A DNA stretch of 64,000 nt, taken from positions 372,001 to 436,000 of the forward strand of contig NZ_JAAOYO010000003.1 of assembly GCF_011759505.1 (NCBI RefSeq), read 5' to 3'. Below the pieces are notes generated by a model that saw only the letters and a program-made list of their open reading frames with translations, had not been told where the DNA came from and did no database searches. Source of the stretch: Curtobacterium salicis. Lineage in GTDB: Bacteria; Actinomycetota; Actinomycetes; Actinomycetales; Microbacteriaceae. The position numbers and the translations under genes were made by a program. Positions 7,553 through 16,097 of the stretch are shown piece after piece (within the stretch, counting starts at the first letter, position 1; the number at the start of each line of letters is the position of its first letter).

Positions 7553-8478
7553 TGACGGGCCGCGGGGCGGTGCTCGGGGTCGACGTCGGCGGCACGGGCA
7601 TCAAGGCCCGGACCACCACACTCGACGGACAGGTGCTCGACGAGCAGCGAGTCCCGACCCCGCGTGACGACCCCGCCGCCGCATCGCTCGGCCGCGTCGT
7701 GGCCGACCTCGCCGTCCGTGCACGCGCGACCGTCGAGCAGCACGGCACGACCCTCGACGCCGTCGGCCTCGTCGTGCCCGGAGTGGTCGACGAGGACGCC
7801 GGCCGCTCGGTCATGTCGGTGAACCTGGGGTGGCGCGACGTCCCCGTGCGGGACACCGTGACCGCAGCACTGCGGGCCGTGGGGATCGACGTCCCCCTCG
7901 CGTTCGGGCACGACGTCCGAGCCGGGGCCCTCGCCGAGGTGCGGGCCGGTGGACTCGACCACGGTGCCGTGGCGTTCGTCCCGGTGGGCACCGGACTCGC
8001 GAGCGCCCTGGTCGTCGACGGCCGGGTGGTCAGCGGCGAGGGTTGGGCCGGCGAGATCGGCCAGGTCCGCATCCAGCAGGGCCCACACGCCGGACTCCGT
8101 CTCGAAGAGGTCGCCTCGGCCGGAGCCGTCGCCCGGCGGTCCAGCACCGAGTCGGCCCACGCGGCGATGCTCCGCGTCCGGCAGGGCGATCCCGTCGCGA
8201 CCGCCGTCTGGGCCGACTGCGTCGACGCACTGGCCGACGCGATCGCGTGGATCGCGGCGGTCGCCGGCTGCCGCGCGGTCGTGGTCGGCGGCGGTCTGGC
8301 CGAGTCCGGCCCGATGCTCCTCGACCCCCTGCGCGACGCCGTGGCCGAGCGCCTCGTCGGGATCCGGACCCCGACCCTCCTGGCGGCACGGCACGGCGAC
8401 GCCGCCGGGGCCATCGGTGCCGGGCTGCTCGCTCGGGACCTCCTCGACGCCCTCGCCCCGTCGGGCGGACCGTCGTGA
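7552..8478 (+). CDS. ROK family sugar kinase (probable N-acetylgalactosamine kinase)
   Basis: This 308-residue member of the ASKHA superfamily has the phosphate-1 loop GVDVGGTGIKA at residues 7-17, a catalytic Asp in FGHDVRAGALAE and the GTGLASALVVDG nucleotide loop. Its likely job is to phosphorylate the imported N-acetylhexosamine at C6. The cysteine zinc-binding motif of most ROK proteins (CxCGxxGCxE) is absent: the equivalent stretch reads EIGQVRIQQGPHAGLRLEEV. The start overlaps the agaS-like stop by one base (TGATG). The hexose specificity is inferred from the pathway. Confidence 0.85.
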   Translation: MTGRGAVLGVDVGGTGIKARTTTLDGQVLDEQRVPTPRDDPAAASLGRVVADLAVRARATVEQHGTTLDAVGLVVPGVVDEDAGRSVMSVNLGWRDVPVRDTVTAALRAVGIDVPLAFGHDVRAGALAEVRAGGLDHGAVAFVPVGTGLASALVVDGRVVSGEGWAGEIGQVRIQQGPHAGLRLEEVASAGAVARRSSTESAHAAMLRVRQGDPVATAVWADCVDALADAIAWIAAVAGCRAVVVGGGLAESGPMLLDPLRDAVAERLVGIRTPTLLAARHGDAAGAIGAGLLARDLLDALAPSGGPS

Positions 8479-9434
8479 CGGACGTCCTCGTGCCGGGGTT
8501 CGTCGACCTGCACGCGCACGGTGCCCTCGGACACGACTTCGCGACGTGCACCGCTGACGACGCCCGCGCCGCCGTCGCCCACCACGCCGCCCGTGGGACC
8601 ACGACGATGATCGCCTCGATCGCCACCGGGACGCCCGACGACACCGTGGCCGCGCTCCGGCGACTCGGACCGCTCGTCACCGAGGGCGTGCTCGCCGGCC
8701 TGCACCTCGAGGGGCCCTGGCTCTCGCCGGCCCGCCGCGGTGCGCACGCCGCCGAGCTCCTGCACGCCCCGACCCCGGCCGAGGTCGACCGCTCCCTGGA
8801 CGCCGCCGCCGGCGCGCTCCGCATCGTGACGCTCGCCCCCGAGCTCCCCGGTGCCCTCGACGCCGTCGCACGCCTGACCGCGGCCGGGGTCGTCGTCGCC
8901 ATCGGCCACACGGACGCCGACGCCGACACCGTCACGCGTGCGGTCGACGCCGGAGCCCGGCTCGTCACCCACGTCTTCAACGGCATGCCGCCGCTGCACC
9001 ACCGCGCCCCCGGCCCCGTCGGGATCGCCCTCACCGATCCGCGCCTGTACGTCGAGGCGATCGTCGACGGCCACCACCTCGACGACGTCACCGTGGACCT
9101 GGTCCGCCGGAGCACCGGGGACCGGATGGTCCTGGTGTCCGACGCGATGGCCGCCACCGGATGCGCCGACGGCCCGTACCGCATCGCCGGGTCCGACGTC
9201 GTCGTGTCGGACGGGGTCGCGATGCTCGCCGACGGGTCGTCCCTGGCCGGCAGCACGAGCACGGTCCGCGACGGCTTCCTCCGCCTGCTGGCGACGGGGA
9301 CGTCACTCGACGACGCCGTCGCCGCGAGTTCCGGGCGCGCGCGGGCCCTGCTCGGTCTCGCCCCGGACGCCGTCCGCGTCGTCGTCGACACGACCACCGG
9401 CCACGTCCGTCCCCACACCGAGGTGTCCGCATGA
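8475..9434 (+). CDS. N-acetylhexosamine-6-phosphate deacetylase (NagA/AgaA type)
   Basis: This 319-residue amidohydrolase removes the acetyl group from GlcNAc-6-P or GalNAc-6-P. Metal and catalytic motifs are present: DLHAHG near residue 12, HLEGPW, a GHTDAD histidine, THVFNGM and the catalytic Asp in VLVSDAM. The GTG start overlaps the kinase stop (GTGA). The frame stays open far upstream inside the kinase gene, but that part is not NagA-like. The protein begins almost at the first metal motif and so lacks the roughly 45-residue N-terminal beta segment usual in NagA. In this operon the substrate is most likely GalNAc-6-P. Confidence 0.88.
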   Translation: MTDVLVPGFVDLHAHGALGHDFATCTADDARAAVAHHAARGTTTMIASIATGTPDDTVAALRRLGPLVTEGVLAGLHLEGPWLSPARRGAHAAELLHAPTPAEVDRSLDAAAGALRIVTLAPELPGALDAVARLTAAGVVVAIGHTDADADTVTRAVDAGARLVTHVFNGMPPLHHRAPGPVGIALTDPRLYVEAIVDGHHLDDVTVDLVRRSTGDRMVLVSDAMAATGCADGPYRIAGSDVVVSDGVAMLADGSSLAGSTSTVRDGFLRLLATGTSLDDAVAASSGRARALLGLAPDAVRVVVDTTTGHVRPHTEVSA

Positions 9435-10357
9435 TCGTCGTCGTCACCCCGAACCCGGCCGTCGACGTCACCTACCGCGTCGACGAGCAGCGCATCGGCA
9501 CCACGCAGCGCGTCCGGTCCGTCGACCGGCTGCCGGGCGGGAAGGGCCTCAACGTCGCGCGGGTCCTGGCGAGCGAGGGCGTCGCGACGCACTCGGTCCT
9601 GCCCCTGGGCGGACCGTCCGGCACCTGGGTGGCCGACGCGGTCGCCGCCCTCGGGCTCACCGCCACCGCCGTGCCGGTCCCCGGCGAGACCCGGACCACC
9701 GTCACGGTCGTCGACGACCACGCACACCCGACGATGTTCGGCGAACCGGGTCCGACCGTGCCGCCCGTCGCCTGGCTCCCCGTGGACGAGGCCGTCCGGG
9801 CGCTGCTCCCGACCGCCGAGGCCCTCGTCGTCTCCGGCTCGCTGCCCGTCGGCAGCGCGGCCGAGGTCGTCACGCCGTGGATCGCCGACGCGGTCGCTGC
9901 GGGTGTGCTCGTCGTCGCCGACTGCTCGGGGCCCGCGCTCCTGGCCGCGGCCGACGCCGGCGCCACCGTCTGCAAGCCGAACCGCGAGGAGCTGGCCGAG
10001 GCCACCGGGTGCGCGGACGAGCGTGACGGGGCGCTCGCGCTGCTCGACCGCGGCGCCGGCATCGTCGTCGTCTCCCGTGGCGCGGACGGCATCGCGGCCC
10101 ACACCCGCACCGAGGTCGTCGAGGTCGCGGCCGTCCCCGACGTCACCGGGAACCCGACCGGCGCGGGCGACGCGGCCACGGCCGGGCTCGTGCTGGCGCT
10201 GACCCGCGACACCGCTGACCCGGACCTCGCCACCGCGCTCCGCACGGCCGCCGCGTTCGGCGCCGCCGCCGTCCTGCGTCCCGTCGCGGGCGAGATCGAC
10301 CGCGAGGCCGCCCACCGATTCCTGACCGACCCCGAACCGACCCGGAGCACCGCATGA
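9431..10357 (+). CDS. PfkB-family hexose-phosphate kinase (tagatose-6-phosphate kinase type)
   Basis: This 308-residue ribokinase-like protein is of the 1-phosphofructokinase/LacC group. The N-terminal LPGGKGLNVARVLA substrate motif and the C-terminal NPTGAGDAATAG anion hole with its catalytic Asp are intact. It should phosphorylate tagatose 6-phosphate to the 1,6-bisphosphate. The ATG overlaps the deacetylase stop (ATGA), and the next gene starts inside its own stop. Fructose-1-phosphate kinase is the alternative by sequence, but the operon context argues for tagatose 6-phosphate. Confidence 0.87.
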   Translation: MIVVVTPNPAVDVTYRVDEQRIGTTQRVRSVDRLPGGKGLNVARVLASEGVATHSVLPLGGPSGTWVADAVAALGLTATAVPVPGETRTTVTVVDDHAHPTMFGEPGPTVPPVAWLPVDEAVRALLPTAEALVVSGSLPVGSAAEVVTPWIADAVAAGVLVVADCSGPALLAAADAGATVCKPNREELAEATGCADERDGALALLDRGAGIVVVSRGADGIAAHTRTEVVEVAAVPDVTGNPTGAGDAATAGLVLALTRDTADPDLATALRTAAAFGAAAVLRPVAGEIDREAAHRFLTDPEPTRSTA

Positions 10358-11193
10358 CCACCGACCTCGCCCTCACCGGGCTGCTCGACTCGGCCCGTAC
10401 GACACGCCACGGCGTCGGCGCCTTCAACGTCGTCCTGCTCGAGCACGCCGAGGCGATCGTCGCCGGTGCCGAACTCGCCGGCCTGCCCGTCATCCTGCAG
10501 ATCAGCGAGAACTGCGTCCGCTACCACGGCGGCCTCGCCCCGATCACGACCGCGACCCAGGCGATCGCCCGCGCGGCCGACGTCGAGGTCCTGGTGCACC
10601 TCGACCACATCGAGGACGTCGACCTGGTCGCCGAGGGCATCGCGCTCGGCGTGGACTCCGTGATGTACGACGGGTCACACCTGGACTACGACGCGAACGT
10701 CGCGGCCACCCGGGTCCTCGCCGACCGCTGCCACGCAGCGGGCATCGCGGTCGAGGCCGAACTCGGCGAGGTCGGCGGCAAGGACGGCGTGCACGCTCCC
10801 GGTGTCCGGACCGACCCGACGGACGCGGCCGCCTTCGTCCGGGCGACCGGTGTCGACGCCCTGGCGGTGGCCGTGGGGACCTCGCACGCGATGCAGACAC
10901 GGGAGGCCGCCGTCGACCGCGACCTCGTCCGACGCCTGCACGACGCCGTGCCGGTCCCCCTCGTGCTGCACGGCTCGTCGGGGCTGTCGGACGAGGAGCT
11001 GCAGGGCGCCGTCCGGGCCGGCATGACGAAGGTCAACATCTCGACCCACCTCAACGGCCTGTTCACCCGGGCCCTCCGCGGCGTGCTCGACGAGCGTCCG
11101 GACGTGGTCGACCCGCGGAAGTACGTCGCAGCCGGGCGGGACGCGATCACGGCCGAGACGAGCCGCCTGCTGACCCTGCTCGCCACGGCCTGA
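10354..11193 (+). CDS. class II aldolase (tagatose-1,6-bisphosphate aldolase, KbaY/GatY type)
   Basis: This 279-residue zinc-dependent aldolase has the start GVGAFNVVLLEH, the zinc ligands HLDHIED, the ELGEVGGKDG loop, a second ligand region VAVGTSHAM and the phosphate site HGSSGLSDEE. It cleaves the ketose bisphosphate to glyceraldehyde 3-phosphate and dihydroxyacetone phosphate, the last step of the pathway encoded here. It is the last gene of the operon, overlapping the kinase by 4 bases, and a strong terminator follows 14 bases after its stop. Fructose-bisphosphate specificity cannot be excluded from sequence alone. Confidence 0.9.
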   Translation: MTTDLALTGLLDSARTTRHGVGAFNVVLLEHAEAIVAGAELAGLPVILQISENCVRYHGGLAPITTATQAIARAADVEVLVHLDHIEDVDLVAEGIALGVDSVMYDGSHLDYDANVAATRVLADRCHAAGIAVEAELGEVGGKDGVHAPGVRTDPTDAAAFVRATGVDALAVAVGTSHAMQTREAAVDRDLVRRLHDAVPVPLVLHGSSGLSDEELQGAVRAGMTKVNISTHLNGLFTRALRGVLDERPDVVDPRKYVAAGRDAITAETSRLLTLLATA

Positions 11194-11206
11194 CCCGGCG
11201 AGCAGC

Positions 11207-11242
11207 GACGGGCACGGACACCGACCGGCGTCCGTGCCCGTC
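11207..11242. terminator. bidirectional terminator
   Basis: A perfect 13-bp stem (GACGGGCACGGAC at 11207-11219, GTCCGTGCCCGTC at 11230-11242) with a 10-base loop lies between the convergent aldolase and protease genes. It lacks a T-run but is placed to end both transcripts. Confidence 0.8.
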
Positions 11243-11247
11243 CGCGC

Positions 11248-13590
11248 TCAGCCCTTCGTCCCGCTCTTCCAGATCACCTTCGTGCCCTTGCGCAACACGA
11301 GGTCACCGTCCGTCTGCATCCGCAGGGTGACGCCCGACCCACCGAAGCGCGACGTCTTCGTCGACCACGCGACGCTGCCGAACTGGTCCCACAGCACCAC
11401 GTTGCCGTTCGAGGCCATCTGCAGCGCCGATCCGCTACCGCCGCTGGTGACCTTCATCGCCGTACGGCTGCCGATCACCACGCGGAGCTGCCCGTCGGCC
11501 CGGACCACGAGCCGCCGCTTGCCCGCGGTGTCCCACAGGCTCTGCCCCTGCACCAGCGAGGCCCCCGGCACGAGCCGGTCCGCTCCCGGTGCTTTGTTGC
11601 GCCACAGGACCTTGCCGCTGCCGGCGGTGACCCGGACGTCGCCCGTGTCCGTGACGGTGAGCTTCGCGCTGCCGGACGAGGTCGCTGCCTTCGAGGTCCA
11701 CTTGACCGCACCGGAGGCCGACCGCACGGTCAGCACACCGTTCGCGCCGAGCGACATCGTGTTCCCCGCGCCGGCGGTCCCCGTGGACCACAGCGCACGA
11801 CCGTTGCCCCACTCGACCAGGTTGCCGTTCTGCTGCAGGTCGAGCCAGAACTGCCCGTTCGGGGAGTGGATCGACGTGCCGGCGGGGACGGCCACGGCCG
11901 AGGACGTCACCGAGGTCGCGGTGGCACCGGCACTGGCGGGTCCGGACGGTGCCGGGCAGGTCGGCGTGGACGGCAGGAGCGCCCCGAGCGCCGACCACCG
12001 CGGCGTCCCGAGACCGGTCGCCCGGTCGTACCCGGCCGCGGCCTTCCAGGTGCCGTTCGAGCCGGAGCTCACGTCGCGGAACGCTCCGGGGTTGGCGTAC
12101 AGCGCCGCGTGCACGTCGCCGACGCCGGCCGCACAGCCGCGGGCCGACAGCGCGGCGACGAACTGGCCGGCCACCAGGGGCGACGCCACGCTGGTCCCGC
12201 CACCGAACACGAACCCGTGCTCCGTCCCGAGGTAGATGCCCGGGCCCGTCGTCGGGTCGGCGACCGCGGCGACGTCCGGGACGAGCCGCTTCGTGCCGCT
12301 GACGCCCACGCCGGTCTGCCAGTCGGGCTTGCCGTACGCCTTCGAGGTCCCGCCGCCGCCGGCGCCGTACTCGTTCGACCATCCGGTCTCGTTCCAGTGC
12401 GTGCCGGAGCCGTACAGCGCGGTGCCACCGACACCGACCACAGCCGGCGAGGACGCCGGGTGGCTCACGTCGCGGATCGCGCTCGACGGTCCGGTCTGGC
12501 ACAGCGCGCCGGAGTCCCCGGAGGCTGCGAACACGGTCGCCCCGGCCGCCACGATGCGGTCGAGGGCGCCGTCGAGCGCGACGCGTGCGCCAGCCGACAT
12601 CGACGACTCGCAGCTGCCCCACGAGATGCTGACGGCGGTGATCCCGGCGGACCGGACGTCGTCGGCCAACTGGTCGTAGGCGTGGTACATCCCCTGGAAC
12701 GAGTTTGGTGCGATGTACACGCGGTGCCGAGCCGCCGGTGCCACGGCGAGCAGGGCCTCCTGGTCGAGCGCGACCTCGGTCTCCCCGCCGGCCCCGTCGG
12801 ACCGGTGTACGTCGGCCCCGTCGACGGCGATCTGGTCGAGCGCCGGCACGGGTCGTCCGGCCGCCGCCGCGTACGCGGCCAGGTCGTTGCGGTCCCAGCC
12901 GGAGAACTGCACGGTGGCGATCGTCGCACCGGCCCCGGCGGTGGCGCTCGTCGAGGACGCGTAGGCGCTCGCCAGGTCCGCCGGGGCGTACCCGGCCGGG
13001 ACGGCGGCGTGCGCGACGGCGGGACGAGTGTCCAGGCCGAGGACGCTCGTGGCGGCGCCGCCGAGCACGCCCGACAGGACCGGTTCGGCGACGGGGTGCA
13101 TGCCGTCGCCGGTGCCGACGAGCGCGACGCCGAACGCCGACTCGGCCTGGGCGGCCGTGCCGCGGGCCTCGACCTGCCAGGTGTCGACGTCGGTGACCGT
13201 GAAACCGGCAGCGGCGAGCGTGGCGTGCACGGCGGCGCGGTCGTCCGTCTCCGGCGCGACCTCGGCGACGGCGTCCGCTCGCGCGTCCGCCGTGGCCCCG
13301 GCCGTCGTGCTCGGCAGGTCGCGGAGGGCGGCCTGGTCCGACGGTCGCAGGACGACGGTCAGGTCGACCGGCTCGTCGTCAGGGGTGGCGCCGGTGGTCG
13401 GGTCCGTCGGCGTCGGGATCGCGTGCTGCGGGACGACCCGGGGCGGGGCGGTCGTGGTCGCCGGAGCGGACGTGGTCGCCGGAGCGGACGTGGTCGCCGT
13501 GGCGGCCGTGGCCGGGACGGCGACACCGACGACGGCGAGCGCCGCCACGAGGGCTGACGCGGTCAGCAGGGACGGGGTGCGGGTGGGCAT
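11248..13590 (-). CDS. secreted S53 (sedolisin) peptidase with C-terminal bulb-lectin repeats
   Basis: The 780-residue precursor has a signal peptide over about residues 1-29 (ending VPATA), a Thr/Ala/Pro-rich linker and a pro-domain (to about residue 200). The sedolisin catalytic domain follows, with Glu272 and Asp276 (ETEVALD), oxyanion Asp359 (ASGDSGA) and nucleophile Ser467 (GGGTSVASP). From about residue 590 the protein carries two or more bulb-type (mannose-binding-like) lectin repeats (SPNGQFWLDLQQNGNLV, ASNGNVVLWDQ, MQTDGDLVLRKG). Sedolisins are acid-active serine-carboxyl peptidases; the lectin part may anchor it to polysaccharide. The ATG at 13590 precedes the signal peptide directly. 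Confidence 0.92.
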   Translation of the reverse strand: MPTRTPSLLTASALVAALAVVGVAVPATAATATTSAPATTSAPATTTAPPRVVPQHAIPTPTDPTTGATPDDEPVDLTVVLRPSDQAALRDLPSTTAGATADARADAVAEVAPETDDRAAVHATLAAAGFTVTDVDTWQVEARGTAAQAESAFGVALVGTGDGMHPVAEPVLSGVLGGAATSVLGLDTRPAVAHAAVPAGYAPADLASAYASSTSATAGAGATIATVQFSGWDRNDLAAYAAAAGRPVPALDQIAVDGADVHRSDGAGGETEVALDQEALLAVAPAARHRVYIAPNSFQGMYHAYDQLADDVRSAGITAVSISWGSCESSMSAGARVALDGALDRIVAAGATVFAASGDSGALCQTGPSSAIRDVSHPASSPAVVGVGGTALYGSGTHWNETGWSNEYGAGGGGTSKAYGKPDWQTGVGVSGTKRLVPDVAAVADPTTGPGIYLGTEHGFVFGGGTSVASPLVAGQFVAALSARGCAAGVGDVHAALYANPGAFRDVSSGSNGTWKAAAGYDRATGLGTPRWSALGALLPSTPTCPAPSGPASAGATATSVTSSAVAVPAGTSIHSPNGQFWLDLQQNGNLVEWGNGRALWSTGTAGAGNTMSLGANGVLTVRSASGAVKWTSKAATSSGSAKLTVTDTGDVRVTAGSGKVLWRNKAPGADRLVPGASLVQGQSLWDTAGKRRLVVRADGQLRVVIGSRTAMKVTSGGSGSALQMASNGNVVLWDQFGSVAWSTKTSRFGGSGVTLRMQTDGDLVLRKGTKVIWKSGTKG
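13454..13489. repeat. 18-base tandem repeat in the protease linker
   Basis: The 18-base unit GTGGTCGCCGGAGCGGAC occurs twice in tandem, with a third partial copy after it. It encodes the repeated ATTSAP linker just after the signal peptide of the sedolisin. In-frame repeats of this kind vary readily in copy number without breaking the gene. Confidence 0.8.
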
Positions 13591-13778
13591 CGGTGGTCGC
13601 TCCGTGACTCGGGTACGTCGCCCGGTCCCTGGGCGCCGGCCCCCGCGCGGTCGGAGGGACGCGAGCACGCTAGCGCACCGCGGGTCCGGACGCCCGTCCC
13701 CCGTTCTGGCTGACGCGACCGTCGGACCGCATGGCGGATGTACGGGAGGCCCGGCGCACCCCCGGCGCGCCGGTCCCC

Positions 13779-15164
13779 TCAGCAGAGCGGGACGTTCACC
13801 GCCAGACCGCCCATCGCGGTCTCCTTGTACTTGTGCGACATGTCCGCGCCGGTCTGCCGCATGGTCTCGACGACCTGGTCGAGCGAGACGTGGTGCACGC
13901 CGTCCCCGCGGAGCGCCATCCGTGCGGCGTTCACGGCCTTGTTCGCCGCGATCGCGTTGCGCTCGATGCACGGGATCTGCACGAGCCCGCCGATCGGGTC
14001 GCAGGTCAGTCCGAGGTTGTGCTCCATGGCGATCTCGGCAGCGTTCTCGACCTGCTCCGGGGTCCCGCCGAGCAGCTCCGCGAGCCCGGCGGCGGCCATC
14101 GACGCGGCCGACCCGACCTCGCCCTGGCAGCCCACCTCGGCGCCCGAGATGGACGCCCGCTCCTTGTAGATGGACCCGACTGCGCCGGCGGTCAGCAGGA
14201 ACCGGACGATCGCGTCGTCGCGGCGCTCCGGCGTGATCGTCGGCACGTAGGTGAGTGCGTGGAAGAGGACCGCGGGGATGATCCCGGCGGCACCGTTCGT
14301 CGGTGCGGTGACGACACGGCCGCCGGAGGCGTTCTCCTCGTTGACCGCCATCGCGGTGAGGTTCGTCCACTCCATCGCGAAGAGCGGGTGGTGGTCCGGA
14401 TCGTCGCGGGTGAGCTGCTCGTACCAGTCGGCCGCACGACGGCGGACCTCGAGCCCGCCGGGCAGCGTGCCGGTGCGCTGGACGCTGCGGTCGACGCACT
14501 CCTCCATGACGGCGTGGATGCGCAGGAGTCGGTCGCGGACCTCGGCCTCGGGACGGGTCGCAGTCTCGTTCGCGAGCGCCACCCCGCTGACCGGGAGGCC
14601 CGTGGTCGCGCAGGCGGACAGCAGTTCGGCTCCGCTGGAGAACGGGTGGGGCACGGTGTCCTCGACCGGGATCGCGGTGCCGGCGACGTCCTCGCCCGGC
14701 TCCTCGTCGCCGTCGCGGGCGATGAACCCGCCGCCGATCGAGTAGTAGGTCTCGACCGCGGTCTGGGTGCCGGTGGCGTCGAACGCGCGCAGCCGCATCG
14801 CGTTCGGGTGCCGCGGCAGCATCGTCAGGGGGTGCAGCACGATGTCGTCCAGGCGGAACGGCACGGTGGCACCGCCCGCGAGGGTCAGCTGCCCGGTGGT
14901 CTCGAGGTCGTCGAGCGCCGCGGTCATCGCGTCGGGGTCGACGTCCTCTGGACGCTCCCCCATGAGCCCCACCGCGACGGCGCCGAGCGTGCCGTGGCCG
15001 CGCCCGGTCGATGCGAGCGAGCCGTAGAGGTCGACGCGGATGGTGTCGACCGGGCCGTCCGCCGTCCGCGCGGCGAAGTCGGCGGCGGCGCGCATCGGGC
15101 CCACGGTGTGGGAACTCGACGGGCCGACACCGATGCTGAACAGCTCGAAGACGGAGACCGGCAC
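13779..15164 (-). CDS. sdaA: L-serine ammonia-lyase (iron-sulfur, single chain)
   Basis: This 461-residue enzyme converts L-serine to pyruvate and ammonia with a 4Fe-4S cluster. The N-terminal beta domain ([20 protein letters not shown]) and the C-terminal alpha domain are fused in one chain. Cluster-region cysteines are visible in [18 protein letters not shown], and the chain ends in VPLC, the C-terminal Cys tail characteristic of the bacterial enzymes. The start is a GTG at 15164 with a weak ribosome-binding site; it is placed so that the beta domain begins normally. The gene stands alone; the 127 bases upstream show no clear operator. Confidence 0.94.
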   Translation of the reverse strand: MPVSVFELFSIGVGPSSSHTVGPMRAAADFAARTADGPVDTIRVDLYGSLASTGRGHGTLGAVAVGLMGERPEDVDPDAMTAALDDLETTGQLTLAGGATVPFRLDDIVLHPLTMLPRHPNAMRLRAFDATGTQTAVETYYSIGGGFIARDGDEEPGEDVAGTAIPVEDTVPHPFSSGAELLSACATTGLPVSGVALANETATRPEAEVRDRLLRIHAVMEECVDRSVQRTGTLPGGLEVRRRAADWYEQLTRDDPDHHPLFAMEWTNLTAMAVNEENASGGRVVTAPTNGAAGIIPAVLFHALTYVPTITPERRDDAIVRFLLTAGAVGSIYKERASISGAEVGCQGEVGSAASMAAAGLAELLGGTPEQVENAAEIAMEHNLGLTCDPIGGLVQIPCIERNAIAANKAVNAARMALRGDGVHHVSLDQVVETMRQTGADMSHKYKETAMGGLAVNVPLC

Positions 15165-15291
15165 GACGACGAGCCTACGCCGTCCGGACGGCAGGCTCAG
15201 GTGGGGAGCGTCACGGCTCGTCGACGCGCGGTGCGCCCGCGGTGATCTGACGCGGAGATCGTGATCACGGTGCTGCGCGGCGCCGTCGGGA

Positions 15292-15963
15292 TCAGGGCCC
15301 GCCGAGCCAGTGGTCGATCCGGTGGTGGTCCGGGCTGAACCCGTTCGCGACCCCCCAGAGCACCGCCTGGGTGCGGCTGTCGGACCCGATCTTGCGGTAG
15401 ACGGAGCGGATGTGTGACTTCACGGTGTTCGGGCTGAGGTAGGTCAGCTGGGCGACCTCCGCGTTGCTCTTGCCCTGTGTGATGAGCGCGAGGACCTCGG
15501 ACTCACGGTCGGTGATGCCCACGCCCTTGCCCGGCCAGTCCAGGCCGGCGGCGCTCGGGGCGCGACGTCCGGCGCGGCTGACCACGACCTCCCCGGCAGC
15601 GATCCGCTCGAGCGCGTCCACCAGGTCGGCGGCACCCAGCGTCTTCGACAGGTACCCGTGCACCCCCTCCGCGAGCGCCGCGTCGACGAGCTCCTGTTGG
15701 AGGTTCCAGGTGTAGACGACGACGTGCCGTGCTCGTGGGTTCGCGACGAGTGCGGCGATCTCGAGCTGGTCGGACTCCGGCTGCGCGAACGAGTCGTAGA
15801 GCACGATGTCGATCGAGTCGTCGAGCTCTGCGTTGGCGTCGATCTCGGCCACGACGATCCGGTCGCGGTGCGCGTCGAACATGTGCGCGAGGCCCTTGAG
15901 GACGACGTCGTAGTCGTCGACGAGCGTCACGAGGAGCGGAGTGGTGGGAGCGTCGACCGGCAT
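15292..15963 (-). CDS. LuxR-family response regulator
   Basis: The 223-residue protein has an N-terminal receiver domain with acidic pair VDDYD, phospho-acceptor Asp in [10 protein letters not shown], a VVVYTW switch segment and the conserved Lys of GYLSKT. A NarL/FixJ helix-turn-helix follows ([38 protein letters not shown]). GGAAAGGTGG lies upstream of the ATG at 15963, which sets the start. No histidine kinase is adjacent, so it is an orphan regulator. The divergent GlsB gene is the obvious candidate target, with a palindrome in the gap between them (inference). Confidence 0.9.
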   Translation of the reverse strand: MPVDAPTTPLLVTLVDDYDVVLKGLAHMFDAHRDRIVVAEIDANAELDDSIDIVLYDSFAQPESDQLEIAALVANPRARHVVVYTWNLQQELVDAALAEGVHGYLSKTLGAADLVDALERIAAGEVVVSRAGRRAPSAAGLDWPGKGVGITDRESEVLALITQGKSNAEVAQLTYLSPNTVKSHIRSVYRKIGSDSRTQAVLWGVANGFSPDHHRIDHWLGGP

Positions 15964-15970
15964 GGGGCCA

Positions 15971-16019
15971 CCTTTCCACCCCAAGGGGTGAGACGGAACA
16001 CCCTTGGGGGTGGAAGGGT
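15971..16019 (-). promoter_or_regulatory. leader hairpin covering the response-regulator ribosome-binding site
   Basis: On the minus strand CCCTTCCACCCCCAAGGGTG (16018-15999) can pair with CACCCCTTGGGGTGGAAAGG (15990-15971) around a short loop, with two or three bulges. The 3' arm contains the GGAAAGG Shine-Dalgarno of the LuxR gene. The fold would hide that site, a possible translational switch; whether it acts is unknown. Confidence 0.5.
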
Positions 16020-16026
16020 TGACCAC

Positions 16027-16044
16027 GTCACCCGATCGGGTGAC
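16027..16044. promoter_or_regulatory. 18-bp perfect palindrome between luxR-type and glsB-type genes
   Basis: GTCACCCGATCGGGTGAC is a perfect palindrome about 54 bases upstream of the GlsB start and 64 bases upstream of the regulator start. It is a good candidate operator, possibly for the LuxR-type protein itself. Confidence 0.55.
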
Positions 16045-16097
16045 GGACGCGCTCGGCCCTTCTACCGGTCGTGCAGAACGCACCAAGGAGTCAGCCC

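Noticed and set aside
13454..13489. CRISPR-like short repeats
   Set aside because: The units are contiguous 18-mers in frame within the protease gene, with no spacers and no cas genes anywhere in the window.
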